From: Xenophilus aerolatus
Lineage (GTDB): Bacteria; Pseudomonadota; Gammaproteobacteria; Burkholderiales; Burkholderiaceae_C
DNA: 64,000 nucleotides
Reading direction: 5' to 3'
Assembly: GCA_029968055.1 (NCBI GenBank)
Contig: JASCNX010000005.1
Span: 62,001 to 126,000 of the forward strand
Positions 1 through 8,812 of this stretch are shown piece by piece. The position numbers were made by a program, and so were the translations under genes. The notes beneath the pieces are model-generated. The model was not told where the DNA came from. It searched no databases and worked only from the letters and a program-made list of their open reading frames with translations. Numbering within the stretch: position 1 is the first letter of the stretch; each line of letters starts with the position of its first letter.

Positions 1-367
1 GCGGCTCGGGCACGCGGAAGGTGGCGCCGTGGTAGGGCGGCATCACCATCAGCATGGCGGCGCCCATGTCCTGCGCGCGGCGGCTGCGCTCGGCGCACAC
101 CGTGGTGCTGAAGTGCGTGGTGGTCACGATCACCGGCACGCGGCCGGCCACGTGGTCAAGGATCGTGCGGGTGAGCACCTCGCGTTCCTCGTCCGACAGC
201 AAAAACTGCTCGGAGAAGTTGGCCAGGATGCACAGGCCGTTCGAGCCGGCGTCGATCATGAAGTCGACCGCGCGCTTCTGGCTGGCGAGGTCGAGCGCGC
301 CGTCGTCGGTGAAGGTGGTGGGCACGACCGGGAAGAGGCCGCGGTAGCGGGGGGTGGAGAGTGACAT
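1..367 (-). CDS. 2-keto-3-deoxy-sugar-acid dehydratase, DHDPS family (3' end beyond window)
   Basis: Partial gene: ATG at 367, reading leftward off the window edge, 122 codons visible. The N-terminus (MSLSTPRYRGLFPVVPTTF, then a stretch reading NGLCILANFSEQF) is that of the DHDPS/NAL aldolase family and closely recalls L-2-keto-3-deoxyarabonate dehydratase, which converts L-KDA to alpha-ketoglutarate semialdehyde. The Schiff-base lysine would lie outside the window. It follows the IlvD-type dehydratase gene on the same strand, which fits consecutive steps of the oxidative L-arabinose pathway. The substrate is inferred from that context; D-galactonate-type chemistry is an alternative. Confidence 0.8.
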   Translation of the reverse strand, partial: MSLSTPRYRGLFPVVPTTFTDDGALDLASQKRAVDFMIDAGSNGLCILANFSEQFLLSDEEREVLTRTILDHVAGRVPVIVTTTHFSTTVCAERSRRAQDMGAAMLMVMPPYHGATFRVPEP

Positions 368-392
368 GGGGTTGGGAATGGGTGAACTCGGA

Positions 393-476
393 CCGTTCAG
401 GCTGAAACCAGCACCGTTCGGGCTGAAACCAGCACCGTTCGGGTTGAGACCAGCACCGTTCGGGTTGAAACCAGCA
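393..476. repeat. Four tandem 21-bp units
   Basis: Four consecutive 21-bp units beginning CCGTTC(A/G)GG(C/T)TGA at 393, 414, 435 and 456, differing by a few bases. They run directly into the left arm of the inverted repeat at 477-536, whose first 13 bases equal the unit start. This looks like local expansion of one end of that repeat. There are no spacers, so it is not a CRISPR array. Confidence 0.85.
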
Positions 477-536
477 CCGTTCGGGCTGAGCTTGTCGAAG
501 CCTCGCGCGGCGCTTCGACAGGCTCAGCGTGAACGG
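477..536. repeat. REP-like inverted repeat, copy 1
   Basis: Two 25-base arms (477-501 and 512-536; 22 of 25 positions pair) flank a 10-base loop. The core is GCTTCGACAGGCTCAGC. Two related copies occur in this window at 12023-12082 and 14961-15033. This copy sits between two same-strand genes of the sugar operon, so it may attenuate or stabilise the message there. Repeats with this core are common between genes in Comamonadaceae and other proteobacteria, from memory. Confidence 0.8.
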
Positions 537-565
537 GTTGGGGTGTGGGATCGCGCGCACCCACC

Positions 566-2311
566 TCAATGCGAATGCCGCGGCACCTCGGCCCCGCGGC
601 AGCCGACGAGGAAGTCGAAGTCGCAGCCTTCGTCGGCCTGCAGCACGTGTTGCACATACAGGCCCGCGTAGCCGCCGCGCGGCGCGGGGCTCGCGGGCAC
701 GGGCCGGTCGGCCAGGCGGCGCTGCAGTTCCTCGTCGGGAATGTCCAGGTGCAGGCGGCCGCCGTCGCAGTCCAGCTCGATCCAGTCGCCGTCGCGCACC
801 GCGGCCAGCGGGCCGCCGGCGGCGGCCTCTGGCGACACGTGCAGCACCACGGTGCCGTAGGCCGTGCCGCTCATGCGCGCGTCGGAGATGCGCACCATGT
901 CCTTCACGCCGCGCCGCAGCAGCTTGGGCGGCAGGCCCATGTTGCCCACCTCGGCCATGCCGGGGTAGCCGCGCGGGCCGCAGTTCTTCATCACCAGCAC
1001 CGAGTCGGCATCGACGTCGAGCGCCTCGTCGACGATGCGCGCCTTGTAGTGCTCGAAGTCCTCGAACACCACGGCGCGGCCGCGGTGCTGCAGCAGCGCC
1101 GGCGTGGCGGCCGAGGGCTTGAGCACGGCCCCGCGCGGCGCCAGGTTGCCGCGCAGGATGCGCATGCCGCCATCGGCCACCAGGGGCCTGTCGAGCGGGC
1201 GGATGACCTCGTCGTCGTAGTTGGGCGCGTCCTTGACGTTGTCCCACAGCGTGCGGCCGTTGACGGTGAGCGCCTGCGGGTGCGGCAGCAGGCCATGCTC
1301 GCCCAGGCGGCGCAGCACGGCGGGCAGGCCGCCGGCGTAATAGAACTCCTCCATCAGGAAGCGGCCCGAGGGCATGAGGTCGACCAGCGTGGGCGTGCCG
1401 GCGCCGATGCGCGTCCAGTCCTCCAGCTCCAGCGGCACGCCGATGCGCCCGGCGATGGCCTTGAGGTGGATCACCGCGTTGGTCGATCCGCCGATGGCCG
1501 CGTTGACGCGGATCGCGTTCTCGAAGGCCTCGCGCGTGAGCACCTTCGACAGCGTGAGCCCTTCGCGCGCCATCTCCACCGCGCGCGCACCCGACAGCTG
1601 CGCCAGCACGTAGCGCCGCGAATCGACGGCCGGAATCGCCGCGTTGTGCGGCAGCGAGGTGCCCAGCGCCTCGGCCATGCAGGCCATGGTCGACGCGGTG
1701 CCCATGGTGTTGCAGGTGCCGGCCGAGCGGCTCATGCCGGCCTCGGCCGCCAGGAACTGGTGCAGCTGGATCTCGCCGGCCTTGAGCGATTCGTGCAGCT
1801 GCCATACGGCCGTGCCCGAGCCGATGTTGCGGCCCTCGAGCTTGCCGTTGAGCATCGGCCCGCCGGTGACGACGATGGCCGGGATGTCGCAGCTGGCCGC
1901 GCCCATCAGCAGCGCGGGCGTGGTCTTGTCGCAGCCGGTGAGCAGCACCACGGCATCGATGGGGTTGCCGCGGATGGCTTCTTCCACGTCCATGCTGGCC
2001 AGGTTGCGCGTGAGCATGGCGGTGGGGCGCAGGTTCGACTCGCCGTTGCTGAACACCGGGAACTCGACCGGGAAGCCGCCCGCCTCCGAGATGCCGCGCT
2101 TGACGTGTTCGGCGATTTTGCGGAAGTGCGCGTTGCAGGGCGTCAGCTCCGACCAGGTGTTGCAGATGCCGATGATCGGCCGGCCGTCGAACTCGTGGTC
2201 GGGGATGCCCTGGTTCTTCATCCAGCTGCGATACATGAAGCCGTTCTTGTCGGCGGTGCCGAACCATTCGGCGGAGCGCAGCTTCTTTTTCGGGGGAGGG
2301 GTGTCGGGCAT
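566..2311 (-). CDS. IlvD/Edd-family sugar-acid dehydratase (probable L-arabinonate dehydratase)
   Basis: A 581-residue protein with ATG at 2311. It dehydrates an aldonic acid to the 2-keto-3-deoxy acid. Cys59, Cys127 and Cys200 are present at the positions of the [2Fe-2S] ligands known for L-arabinonate dehydratase. Lys129 next to Cys127 (GCDKTT) is the expected carbamylated Mg ligand, and Ser481 in DARMSGTAYG is the catalytic base. The length matches sugar-acid dehydratases rather than dihydroxyacid dehydratase. It lies 35 bp after the YjfF-type permease gene and before the keto-deoxy-acid dehydratase, so the operon takes up a sugar and finishes its oxidative breakdown. L-arabinonate is the best guess; other C5/C6 aldonates are possible. 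Confidence 0.88.
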   Translation of the reverse strand: MPDTPPPKKKLRSAEWFGTADKNGFMYRSWMKNQGIPDHEFDGRPIIGICNTWSELTPCNAHFRKIAEHVKRGISEAGGFPVEFPVFSNGESNLRPTAMLTRNLASMDVEEAIRGNPIDAVVLLTGCDKTTPALLMGAASCDIPAIVVTGGPMLNGKLEGRNIGSGTAVWQLHESLKAGEIQLHQFLAAEAGMSRSAGTCNTMGTASTMACMAEALGTSLPHNAAIPAVDSRRYVLAQLSGARAVEMAREGLTLSKVLTREAFENAIRVNAAIGGSTNAVIHLKAIAGRIGVPLELEDWTRIGAGTPTLVDLMPSGRFLMEEFYYAGGLPAVLRRLGEHGLLPHPQALTVNGRTLWDNVKDAPNYDDEVIRPLDRPLVADGGMRILRGNLAPRGAVLKPSAATPALLQHRGRAVVFEDFEHYKARIVDEALDVDADSVLVMKNCGPRGYPGMAEVGNMGLPPKLLRRGVKDMVRISDARMSGTAYGTVVLHVSPEAAAGGPLAAVRDGDWIELDCDGGRLHLDIPDEELQRRLADRPVPASPAPRGGYAGLYVQHVLQADEGCDFDFLVGCRGAEVPRHSH

Positions 2312-2346
2312 GAGAGGCCTCTGGCGGCGGGAGATGGAGGGAGGCT

Positions 2347-3387
2347 TCAGCGCCGCGGCACGCGCGTGGCGATGAAGCGCTGCAGCAGGCAGAAGACGAA
2401 GAGCAGCACGCCCACCACGATGCGCGTCCACCACGAGCTGAGCGTGCCGTCGAAGGCGATGAGGGTCTGGATGATCCCGAGCATGAGCACGCCGAAGAGC
2501 GTGCCTGCGACGTAGCCCACGCCGCCCGAGAGCAGCGTGCCGCCGATCACCACGGCCGCGATGGCGTCGAGCTCCATGCCGACCGCGTGCAGCCCGTAGC
2601 CCGAGAGCATGTAGAAGGTGAAGATCACGCCCGCCAGGCTGGCGCAGAAGCCCGACAGCGCGTAGGCGCCCACCACGGTGCGGCGCACCGGCAGGCCCAT
2701 GAGCCGCGCCGCGGCCTCGTTGCCGCCGATGGCGTACACCGTGCGGCCGAAGGGCGTGTAGTGCGCGACGAAGATGCCCGCCGCCAGCACCACGAGGGCG
2801 ATCACCGCGCCCACCGACAGCGATGCGCCCTCGCCCAGCGGCAGGCGCCATTGCGCGAGCTCGGTGTAGCCCTCCTGCGTGATGGCGATGGAGTCGATGC
2901 TGATGAGGTAGCACAGCCCGCGCGCGAGGAACATGCCCGCCAGCGTCACGATGAAGGGCTGCAGCCGGAAGCGCTCGATCAGCCAGCCCATCGCCGTGCC
3001 GAAGCCCGTGCCCATCACCAGCACCAGCGCGATGGCCGCGGCGGGCGGCCAGCCGCGGTGCTCGACCAGCGCCGCCGCCACCATGGTCGACAGCGCGATC
3101 ACCGAGCCCACCGACAGGTCGATGCCGCCGGTGAGGATGACGAAGGTCATGCCCACCGCGACGACGATGAGGAAGGCGTTGTCGATCAGCAGGTTGAGGA
3201 ACACCTGCGGTGAGAAGAAGCCGTCGTAGCGCAGCGACCCCGCCGTTGCCACGCAGACGAAGAGCGCGATGGTGGCGGCCAGCGGCAGGTACTTGGGGTC
3301 GAGCCCGCGGCGGCGCGTGGCCGGGGCGGCGGCGCGGGCCGGTGTGGGCCGGGCGGCCGCGGGGAGGTGCGTGGTGGGCGTGCTCAT
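2347..3387 (-). CDS. yjfF: Sugar ABC transporter permease, YjfF type
   Basis: A 346-residue inner-membrane protein of the ribose/galactofuranose permease family (BPD_transp_2). The segment TGGIDLSVGSVIAL is the family signature, and about eight to ten hydrophobic segments follow a Pro/Ala-rich cytoplasmic N-terminus of about 30 residues. The ATG at 3387 overlaps the stop of the upstream permease gene (ATGA, 3384-3387), so the two are translationally coupled and probably form a heterodimeric pore. Family knowledge points to furanose-form galactose or arabinose as substrate. The symbol reflects resemblance to the E. coli ytfQRT-yjfF set. Confidence 0.82.
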   Translation of the reverse strand: MSTPTTHLPAAARPTPARAAAPATRRRGLDPKYLPLAATIALFVCVATAGSLRYDGFFSPQVFLNLLIDNAFLIVVAVGMTFVILTGGIDLSVGSVIALSTMVAAALVEHRGWPPAAAIALVLVMGTGFGTAMGWLIERFRLQPFIVTLAGMFLARGLCYLISIDSIAITQEGYTELAQWRLPLGEGASLSVGAVIALVVLAAGIFVAHYTPFGRTVYAIGGNEAAARLMGLPVRRTVVGAYALSGFCASLAGVIFTFYMLSGYGLHAVGMELDAIAAVVIGGTLLSGGVGYVAGTLFGVLMLGIIQTLIAFDGTLSSWWTRIVVGVLLFVFCLLQRFIATRVPRR

Positions 3388-4439
3388 CGCAGCGCTCCCG
3401 GCGCGGGCCGCACGGCGATGGCGCGCAGCGTGGCGCGGAACTCGGCAGACTGCAGCAGCATCACCGCGAACACCACGGCGGCCTTCACCACCAGGTTGAT
3501 CTCGGGCGGCACGCCCAGCGAGTAGATGGCGTAGGTCAGCGTCTGGATGATGAGCGCGCCGATCACGCTGCCCACCAGGCTGAAGCGCCCGCCGGTGAGC
3601 AGCGTGCCGCCCAGCGTCACGGCCAGGATGGCGTCGAGCTCCAGCAACTGGCCGGCGTTGTTGCCGTCGGCGCTCTTCACGTTCGAGCTGATGAGCAGCC
3701 CGGCCAGCCCCGCGCACAGCCCGCACACCGCATACACCGCGAGCGTGAGCCGGCGCGCCCGCACGCCCGCCACCCGCGCCGCCACCGGGTTGATGCCGAT
3801 GGCCTGGATGAACAGGCCCAGCGCGGTGCGGGTGCACAGCACGAAGAGCAGCGCGAACACCGCACCCGCCACGAAGAGCGAGAAGGGCAGCCCCAGCAGG
3901 TAGCCGCCGCCGATGAAGAAGAAGGGCTTGTGGTAGATCGTGAGGATCTGCCCGTCGGTGACGAGCTGCGCCACGCCGCGGCCCGCCACCATGAGGATCA
4001 GCGTCGCGATGATGGGCTGCATGCCCGCGCCGGCCACCAGCACGCCGTTCCACACGCCGCACAGCAGCGCCACCGCCAGCGCCGCGGCCACCGCGGCGGC
4101 CAGGCCGAAGCGCGCGCTGCCGTCCACCGCGCCGCCGATCATCCAGGCCGCGACGGCCGCGCTGATGGCCACCACCGCGCCCACCGAGATGTCGATGCCG
4201 CGCGTGGCGATCACCAGCGTCATGCCCAGCGCCACCACCATCAGCGGTGCCGCGCGGTTGAGGATGTCGACCAGGCTGCCGTACAGGTGCCCGTCGCGCC
4301 ATTCCAGGTGCAGGAAGCCGGGGTTGAAGGCCGCGTTGGCCGCCAGCAGCAGCGCCAGCGTGACCAGCGGCCAGGTCAGCCGGTGCTGCATCGCCCGCGC
4401 GAGCAGGCCGGGGCCGGGAGAGGGCGGGGTGTCAGGCAT
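3384..4439 (-). CDS. ytfT: Sugar ABC transporter permease, YtfT type
   Basis: A 351-residue multi-spanning permease. The signature TRGIDISVGAVVAISAAVAA lies near residues 80-100 and LLELDAILAVTLGGTLLTGG near the C-terminal third. It is the partner of the YjfF-type permease. The ATG at 4439 lies 8 bp inside the upstream ATPase gene, whose stop is at 4432-4434. Overlaps on both sides make this a tight ATPase-permease-permease block. Substrate identity is inferred from the operon. Confidence 0.82.
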   Translation of the reverse strand: MPDTPPSPGPGLLARAMQHRLTWPLVTLALLLAANAAFNPGFLHLEWRDGHLYGSLVDILNRAAPLMVVALGMTLVIATRGIDISVGAVVAISAAVAAWMIGGAVDGSARFGLAAAVAAALAVALLCGVWNGVLVAGAGMQPIIATLILMVAGRGVAQLVTDGQILTIYHKPFFFIGGGYLLGLPFSLFVAGAVFALLFVLCTRTALGLFIQAIGINPVAARVAGVRARRLTLAVYAVCGLCAGLAGLLISSNVKSADGNNAGQLLELDAILAVTLGGTLLTGGRFSLVGSVIGALIIQTLTYAIYSLGVPPEINLVVKAAVVFAVMLLQSAEFRATLRAIAVRPAPGALR

Positions 4440-5973
4440 GTTGCGCGGCGATCAGTTCGTAGACCTCGTCCTCGGTCGAGCCGCCGGGCAGCTCGCCGAC
4501 CTTGCGCCGGTCGTGCAGCACCACGATGCGCTGCGCCACGCGCACGACTTCCGAGATCTCCGAGGAGATGAAGAGCACGGCCATGCCGGCGTCGGCCAGG
4601 CGCAGGATCTGCGCCATGATTTCCTGCTTGGCCGCGACGTCGATGCCGCGCGTGGGCTCGTCGAGGATCAGCAGGCGCGGCTCGATGGCCAGCCAGCGCG
4701 CGATCACGGCCTTCTGCTGGTTGCCGCCCGACAGCAGGGCGATCGGGGTGTCGGCGCTGTCGGTGCGGATGCCCAGCGCGGCGATGAAGCGCTCGGCCAG
4801 CCGCTGCTGCTCGGCGCGCGGCAGAAAGCGCCCGATGCCCATGCGTGCCTGCAGCGCCAGCACGATGTTCTCGCGCACCGACAGCTCGCCCACGATGCCG
4901 TCGGTCTTGCGCTCCTCGGGGCACAGCGCCAGGCCGTGCGCGATGGCGTCGGCCGGGTCGGCGAAGCGCATCGTGCGGCCGTCGATGGCCAGGGTGCCGC
5001 GGTCGGCCAGCTCCAGGCCGAAGAGCAGGCGCGCGAGCTCGGTGCGGCCGGCGCCCAGCAGGCCGGCCAGGCCGACCACCTCGCCGGGGCGGATCTGCAG
5101 GTCCAGCGGCTCGAGCAGGCCGCTCTGGCCGAAGCCCTGGGCCGACACCAGCGGCGGCGTGCCGTCGGCGGCCTGCGCGGGCGGCGGCCGGCGCGCTGCC
5201 TCGGCCGCCAGCTCGCGGCCCAGCATGGCGGCGATCAGCGCGGGCGCCGGCAGCTGCGCGACCGGCCATTCGCCAACCCAGGTGCCGTTGCGCAGCACGG
5301 TGATGCGGTCCGACACCGCATACACCTGGTTCATGAAGTGCGTGACGAAGAGGATCGCCAGGCCCTGCGCACGCAGCCGGCGCAGCACCTCGAACAGGCG
5401 CTGCACCTCGTCCTCGTCGAGGCTGGAGGTGGGCTCGTCCAGGATCAGCACGCGCGCATCCACGCCCAGTGCGCGGGCGATGGCCACCATCTGCTGCACG
5501 GCCACCGGGTAGCTGGCGAGCAGCCGCGTGACGTCGATGTCCAGGCCGATGCGCGCCAGCAGCGCGCGGGCGCCCTCGTTCACGGCCGCCCAGTCGATGC
5601 GGCGCGCACCCAGCAGGCCCTTGCGCGGCTCGCGGCCGGCGAAGATGTTCTCGGCCACCGAGAGGTTGGGGCAGAGGTTCACCTCCTGGTAGACGGTGCT
5701 GATGCCCAGGCGTTGCGCGGCCAGCGGCGAATCGGGCCGCACGGCGCGGCCGGCCAGGCGGATCTCGCCCGCGTCGGCGCCGAACACGCCGGTCACGATC
5801 TTGATGAGGGTGGACTTGCCGGCGCCGTTCTGGCCCATGAGCGCATGGATCTCGCCGGGGCGCAGCGTGAGCCGCACGTCGTGCAGCACCTGCACCGTGC
5901 CGAAGCGCTTGCCCAGGCCTTCGACCTCGAGCACGGGCGCATCGGAAGCGGGGTGCGCAGCAAGTTCGGCCAT
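4432..5973 (-). CDS. ytfR: Sugar ABC transporter ATPase, YtfR type (two ABC domains)
   Basis: A 513-residue tandem ATPase of the RbsA/YtfR class. The first domain has Walker A GQNGAGKST at about residues 47-55 and Walker B VLILDEPTSSL. The second domain keeps LSGGNQQKA and LLILDEPTRGID, but its P-loop is degenerate (GLLGAGRTE), as usual in this family. It energises the YtfT/YjfF permease pair downstream. It follows GguB by only 5 bp, although GguB belongs to a different transporter. Confidence 0.87.
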   Translation of the reverse strand: MAELAAHPASDAPVLEVEGLGKRFGTVQVLHDVRLTLRPGEIHALMGQNGAGKSTLIKIVTGVFGADAGEIRLAGRAVRPDSPLAAQRLGISTVYQEVNLCPNLSVAENIFAGREPRKGLLGARRIDWAAVNEGARALLARIGLDIDVTRLLASYPVAVQQMVAIARALGVDARVLILDEPTSSLDEDEVQRLFEVLRRLRAQGLAILFVTHFMNQVYAVSDRITVLRNGTWVGEWPVAQLPAPALIAAMLGRELAAEAARRPPPAQAADGTPPLVSAQGFGQSGLLEPLDLQIRPGEVVGLAGLLGAGRTELARLLFGLELADRGTLAIDGRTMRFADPADAIAHGLALCPEERKTDGIVGELSVRENIVLALQARMGIGRFLPRAEQQRLAERFIAALGIRTDSADTPIALLSGGNQQKAVIARWLAIEPRLLILDEPTRGIDVAAKQEIMAQILRLADAGMAVLFISSEISEVVRVAQRIVVLHDRRKVGELPGGSTEDEVYELIAAQHA

Positions 5974-5978
5974 GGCGC

Positions 5979-7196
5979 TCAGCGGTTCTTGTGATAGACG
6001 TCGATGAACACGGCCGCCAGCAGCACCAGGCCCTTGATGACCTGCTGGTAGTCGATGCCGATGCCCATGATCGACATGCCGTTGTTCATCACGCCCATGA
6101 CGAAGGCGCCGATGACGGCGCCCGTCACCTTGCCGACACCGCCCGAGGCCGAGGCGCCGCCGATGAAGCAGGCCGCGATCACGTCCAGCTCGAAGCCCAG
6201 GCCGGCCTTGGGCGTGGCCGTGTTCAGGCGTGCCGCGAACACCAGGCCTGCCAGCCCGGCCAGCGCGCCCATGTTCATGAAGGCGTAGAAGCTCAGGCGC
6301 CGGGTGTCGATGCCCGACAGGCGCGCCGCCTTCTCGTTGCCGCCCAGCGCATAAATGCGCCGGCCCAGCGTGGTGCGGCGGGTGACGAAGTCGAACAGCA
6401 GGATCAGCAGCGCCATGACCACCAGCACGTTGGGCAGGCCCCGGTACGAGGCCATGAGCCAGGCGAAGCCGACCATCAGCAGCGCGAAGATCGCGTTGCG
6501 GGCGACGAAGACCACCAGCGGCTCGGCGCCAATGCCGTGCGCGAGCTGGCGCTGCCGCGTGCGCCAGCCGGCGATGGCGAAGGCCGCGCCCGCCGCCACG
6601 CCCAGCAGCAGCGAGGTGAGGCGCAGCCCGCCCGTGCCGGCGATCGCCTCGGGAATGAAGCCGCTGCTCAGGCGCTGGAACACCTCGGGAAAGGGCCCGA
6701 CCGACTGCCCCTGCAGCACCGCCAGCGCCAGGCCCTTGAAGACCAGCATGCCCGCCAGCGTGACGATGAAGGACGGGATGCGCGCATAGGCCACGAACCA
6801 GCCCTGCACCGCGCCCACCAGCGCGCCGGCCGCGATGCACAGCACCACGGCGGGCAGCACCGGCCAGTCGTGCTCGACCATCAGCACCGCCGCGATGGCG
6901 CCCACGAAGCCGCACACCGAGCCCACCGACAGGTCGATGTGGCCGGCCACGATCACCAGCAGCATGCCCAGCGCCATGATGACGATGTAGCTGTTCTGCA
7001 GCACCAGGTTGGTGAGGTTGAGCGGCTGCATCAGCGTGCCGTCGGTCACGACCTGGAAGAAGGCCATGATCGCGATCAGGCAGATCAGCATGCCGTACTC
7101 GCGCAGGTGGTGCTTCAGGAAGGAAGCGGCGGAGCTGTCCGCCGCGCTGCGTGCCGGTGCGGCCGGCAGTGCGGCGCTGGCCGTCTTGTCGTTCAT
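5979..7196 (-). CDS. gguB: Sugar ABC transporter permease, GguB/XylH type
   Basis: A 405-residue permease with about ten hydrophobic segments, longer than the YtfT/YjfF proteins as is typical of GguB/XylH. Motifs are GHIDLSVGSVCGFVG in the first third and IAACFIGGASASGGVGKVTG near the end. The ATG at 7196 overlaps the stop of the ATPase gene (7193-7196). With the ATPase and ChvE-like genes upstream it forms a complete chvE-gguA-gguB system, known from Agrobacterium and Azospirillum for arabinose, galactose, xylose and fucose. Confidence 0.85.
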   Translation of the reverse strand: MNDKTASAALPAAPARSAADSSAASFLKHHLREYGMLICLIAIMAFFQVVTDGTLMQPLNLTNLVLQNSYIVIMALGMLLVIVAGHIDLSVGSVCGFVGAIAAVLMVEHDWPVLPAVVLCIAAGALVGAVQGWFVAYARIPSFIVTLAGMLVFKGLALAVLQGQSVGPFPEVFQRLSSGFIPEAIAGTGGLRLTSLLLGVAAGAAFAIAGWRTRQRQLAHGIGAEPLVVFVARNAIFALLMVGFAWLMASYRGLPNVLVVMALLILLFDFVTRRTTLGRRIYALGGNEKAARLSGIDTRRLSFYAFMNMGALAGLAGLVFAARLNTATPKAGLGFELDVIAACFIGGASASGGVGKVTGAVIGAFVMGVMNNGMSIMGIGIDYQQVIKGLVLLAAVFIDVYHKNR

Positions 7197-8782
7197 GCGG
7201 GGACTCCCTCGGTGTGCTGCGCGCCGCGCGCCTGCGCACGCAGGATGGCGGCCATGATGCGTTCCTGCGTCGCCTCGGCCGTCGGCATCTCGGCGACGAA
7301 GCGGCCCTCGTTCATGACGTAGAGCCGGTCGGTGATGCCCAGCAGCTCGGGCATCTCGGAGGAGATGACGAGCACGCAGCGGCCCTGCGCGGCCAGCTCG
7401 GCGATCAGGGCGTAGATCTCGTACTTGGCGCCGACGTCGATGCCGCGCGTCGGCTCGTCGAGGATCAGCACCTGCGGGTCGGTGAAGAGCCACTTGGCGA
7501 TCACCACCTTCTGCTGGTTGCCGCCCGAGAGGTTCACCGTCTTCTGCTCCACGCCCGAGCAGCGGATGCGCAGGGCCTGGCGGTAGCGTTCGGCCACCGC
7601 ATGCTCGCGGCCGCGGTCGATCACGCCGCTGCGCGACGAGACGCCGGCCATGTGGGCCAGCGGCGTGTTGAAGCGGATGCTCTCCTCCAGCACCAGGCCG
7701 GCACCCTTGCGGTCCTCGGTGACGTAGGCCAGGCCGGCGGCGATGGCGCGCTCGACGGTGCCCACATCCAGCGGCCGGCCATCGAGCAGCGCCTCGCCGC
7801 GGATCGCGCGGCCCCAGCTGCGGCCGAAGACGCTCATCGCGAACTCGGTGCGGCCCGCGCCCATGAGGCCCGCGATGCCGACCACCTCGCCGCGCCGCAC
7901 CGTGAGGTTCAGGCCGTCGAGGAAAGGGCGGCCGGGCCGCTCGGGGTGCTCGGCCGACCAGCCGCGCACCTCGAAGCCCAGCGCCCCGATGGCCGGCGTG
8001 CGCGGCGGGTAGCGGTCGGTCAGGGCGCGGCCGACCATCCCGCGGATGATGCGGTCCTCGTCGGCCGGCGCCTCGCGGCAGTCGATGGTCTCGACCGTGC
8101 GGCCGTCGCGCAGCACGGTCACGGCGTCGGCCACGCGCGCGATCTCGTTGAGCTTGTGCGAGATGAGGATGCAGGTGATGCCCTGGGCGCGCAGCTCCAG
8201 CAGCAGTTCGAGCAGGGCCTGGCTGTCGTTCTCGTTGAGGCTCGCGGTCGGCTCGTCGAGGATCAGCAGCCGCACGCGCTTGGACAGCGCCTTGGCGATC
8301 TCGATCAGCTGCTGCTTGCCCACGCCCAGCGGGCCCACCAGCGCGTCGGGCCGCTCGGCCAGGCCCACCTTGGCCAGCAGCTCCTGCGTCTGGCGGTAGG
8401 TGGCGATCCAGTCGATCACGCCGGCGGCGGCCTGCTCGTTGCCCAGGAAGATGTTCTCGGCGATGGAGAGCATCGGCACCAGCGCCAGCTCCTGGTGGAT
8501 GATGATGATGCCGGCGCGCTCGCTGTCGTGGATGCTGCGCAGCTGCTGCGGCTGGCCGTCGAAGACGATCTCGCCCTCGTGGCTGCCGTGCGGGTACACG
8601 CCGCTGAGCACCTTCATCAGCGTGGACTTGCCGGCGCCGTTCTCGCCCACCAGCGCATGGATCGAGCCCGCGCGCACCCGCAGGTCGACGCGGTCGAGCG
8701 CGACCACGCCCGGGAAGGTCTTGCGGATGCCCCGCATCTCCAGCAGCGTGTCGTCCGTGTGCGCGTCGTCTCCTGCCTGCAT
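7193..8782 (-). CDS. gguA: Sugar ABC transporter ATPase, GguA/XylG type
   Basis: A 529-residue tandem ABC ATPase. Walker A GENGAGKST is at about residues 46-54, Walker B is LLILDEPTASL, and the second domain carries LSGGNQQKV and VLILDEPTRGID. The second P-loop is degenerate (GLMGAGRTE), normal for sugar ATPases of this class. The ATG at 8782 follows the ChvE-like gene by 30 bp and the 3' end overlaps gguB by 4 bp. Confidence 0.88.
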   Translation of the reverse strand: MQAGDDAHTDDTLLEMRGIRKTFPGVVALDRVDLRVRAGSIHALVGENGAGKSTLMKVLSGVYPHGSHEGEIVFDGQPQQLRSIHDSERAGIIIIHQELALVPMLSIAENIFLGNEQAAAGVIDWIATYRQTQELLAKVGLAERPDALVGPLGVGKQQLIEIAKALSKRVRLLILDEPTASLNENDSQALLELLLELRAQGITCILISHKLNEIARVADAVTVLRDGRTVETIDCREAPADEDRIIRGMVGRALTDRYPPRTPAIGALGFEVRGWSAEHPERPGRPFLDGLNLTVRRGEVVGIAGLMGAGRTEFAMSVFGRSWGRAIRGEALLDGRPLDVGTVERAIAAGLAYVTEDRKGAGLVLEESIRFNTPLAHMAGVSSRSGVIDRGREHAVAERYRQALRIRCSGVEQKTVNLSGGNQQKVVIAKWLFTDPQVLILDEPTRGIDVGAKYEIYALIAELAAQGRCVLVISSEMPELLGITDRLYVMNEGRFVAEMPTAEATQERIMAAILRAQARGAQHTEGVPA

Positions 8783-8812
8783 CGTGGTCCTGCCCTGTGC
8801 CGCGTGCGTGCC

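Noticed and set aside
393-476. Possible CRISPR array
   Set aside because: Units are contiguous 21-mers without spacers and no cas gene is in the window.
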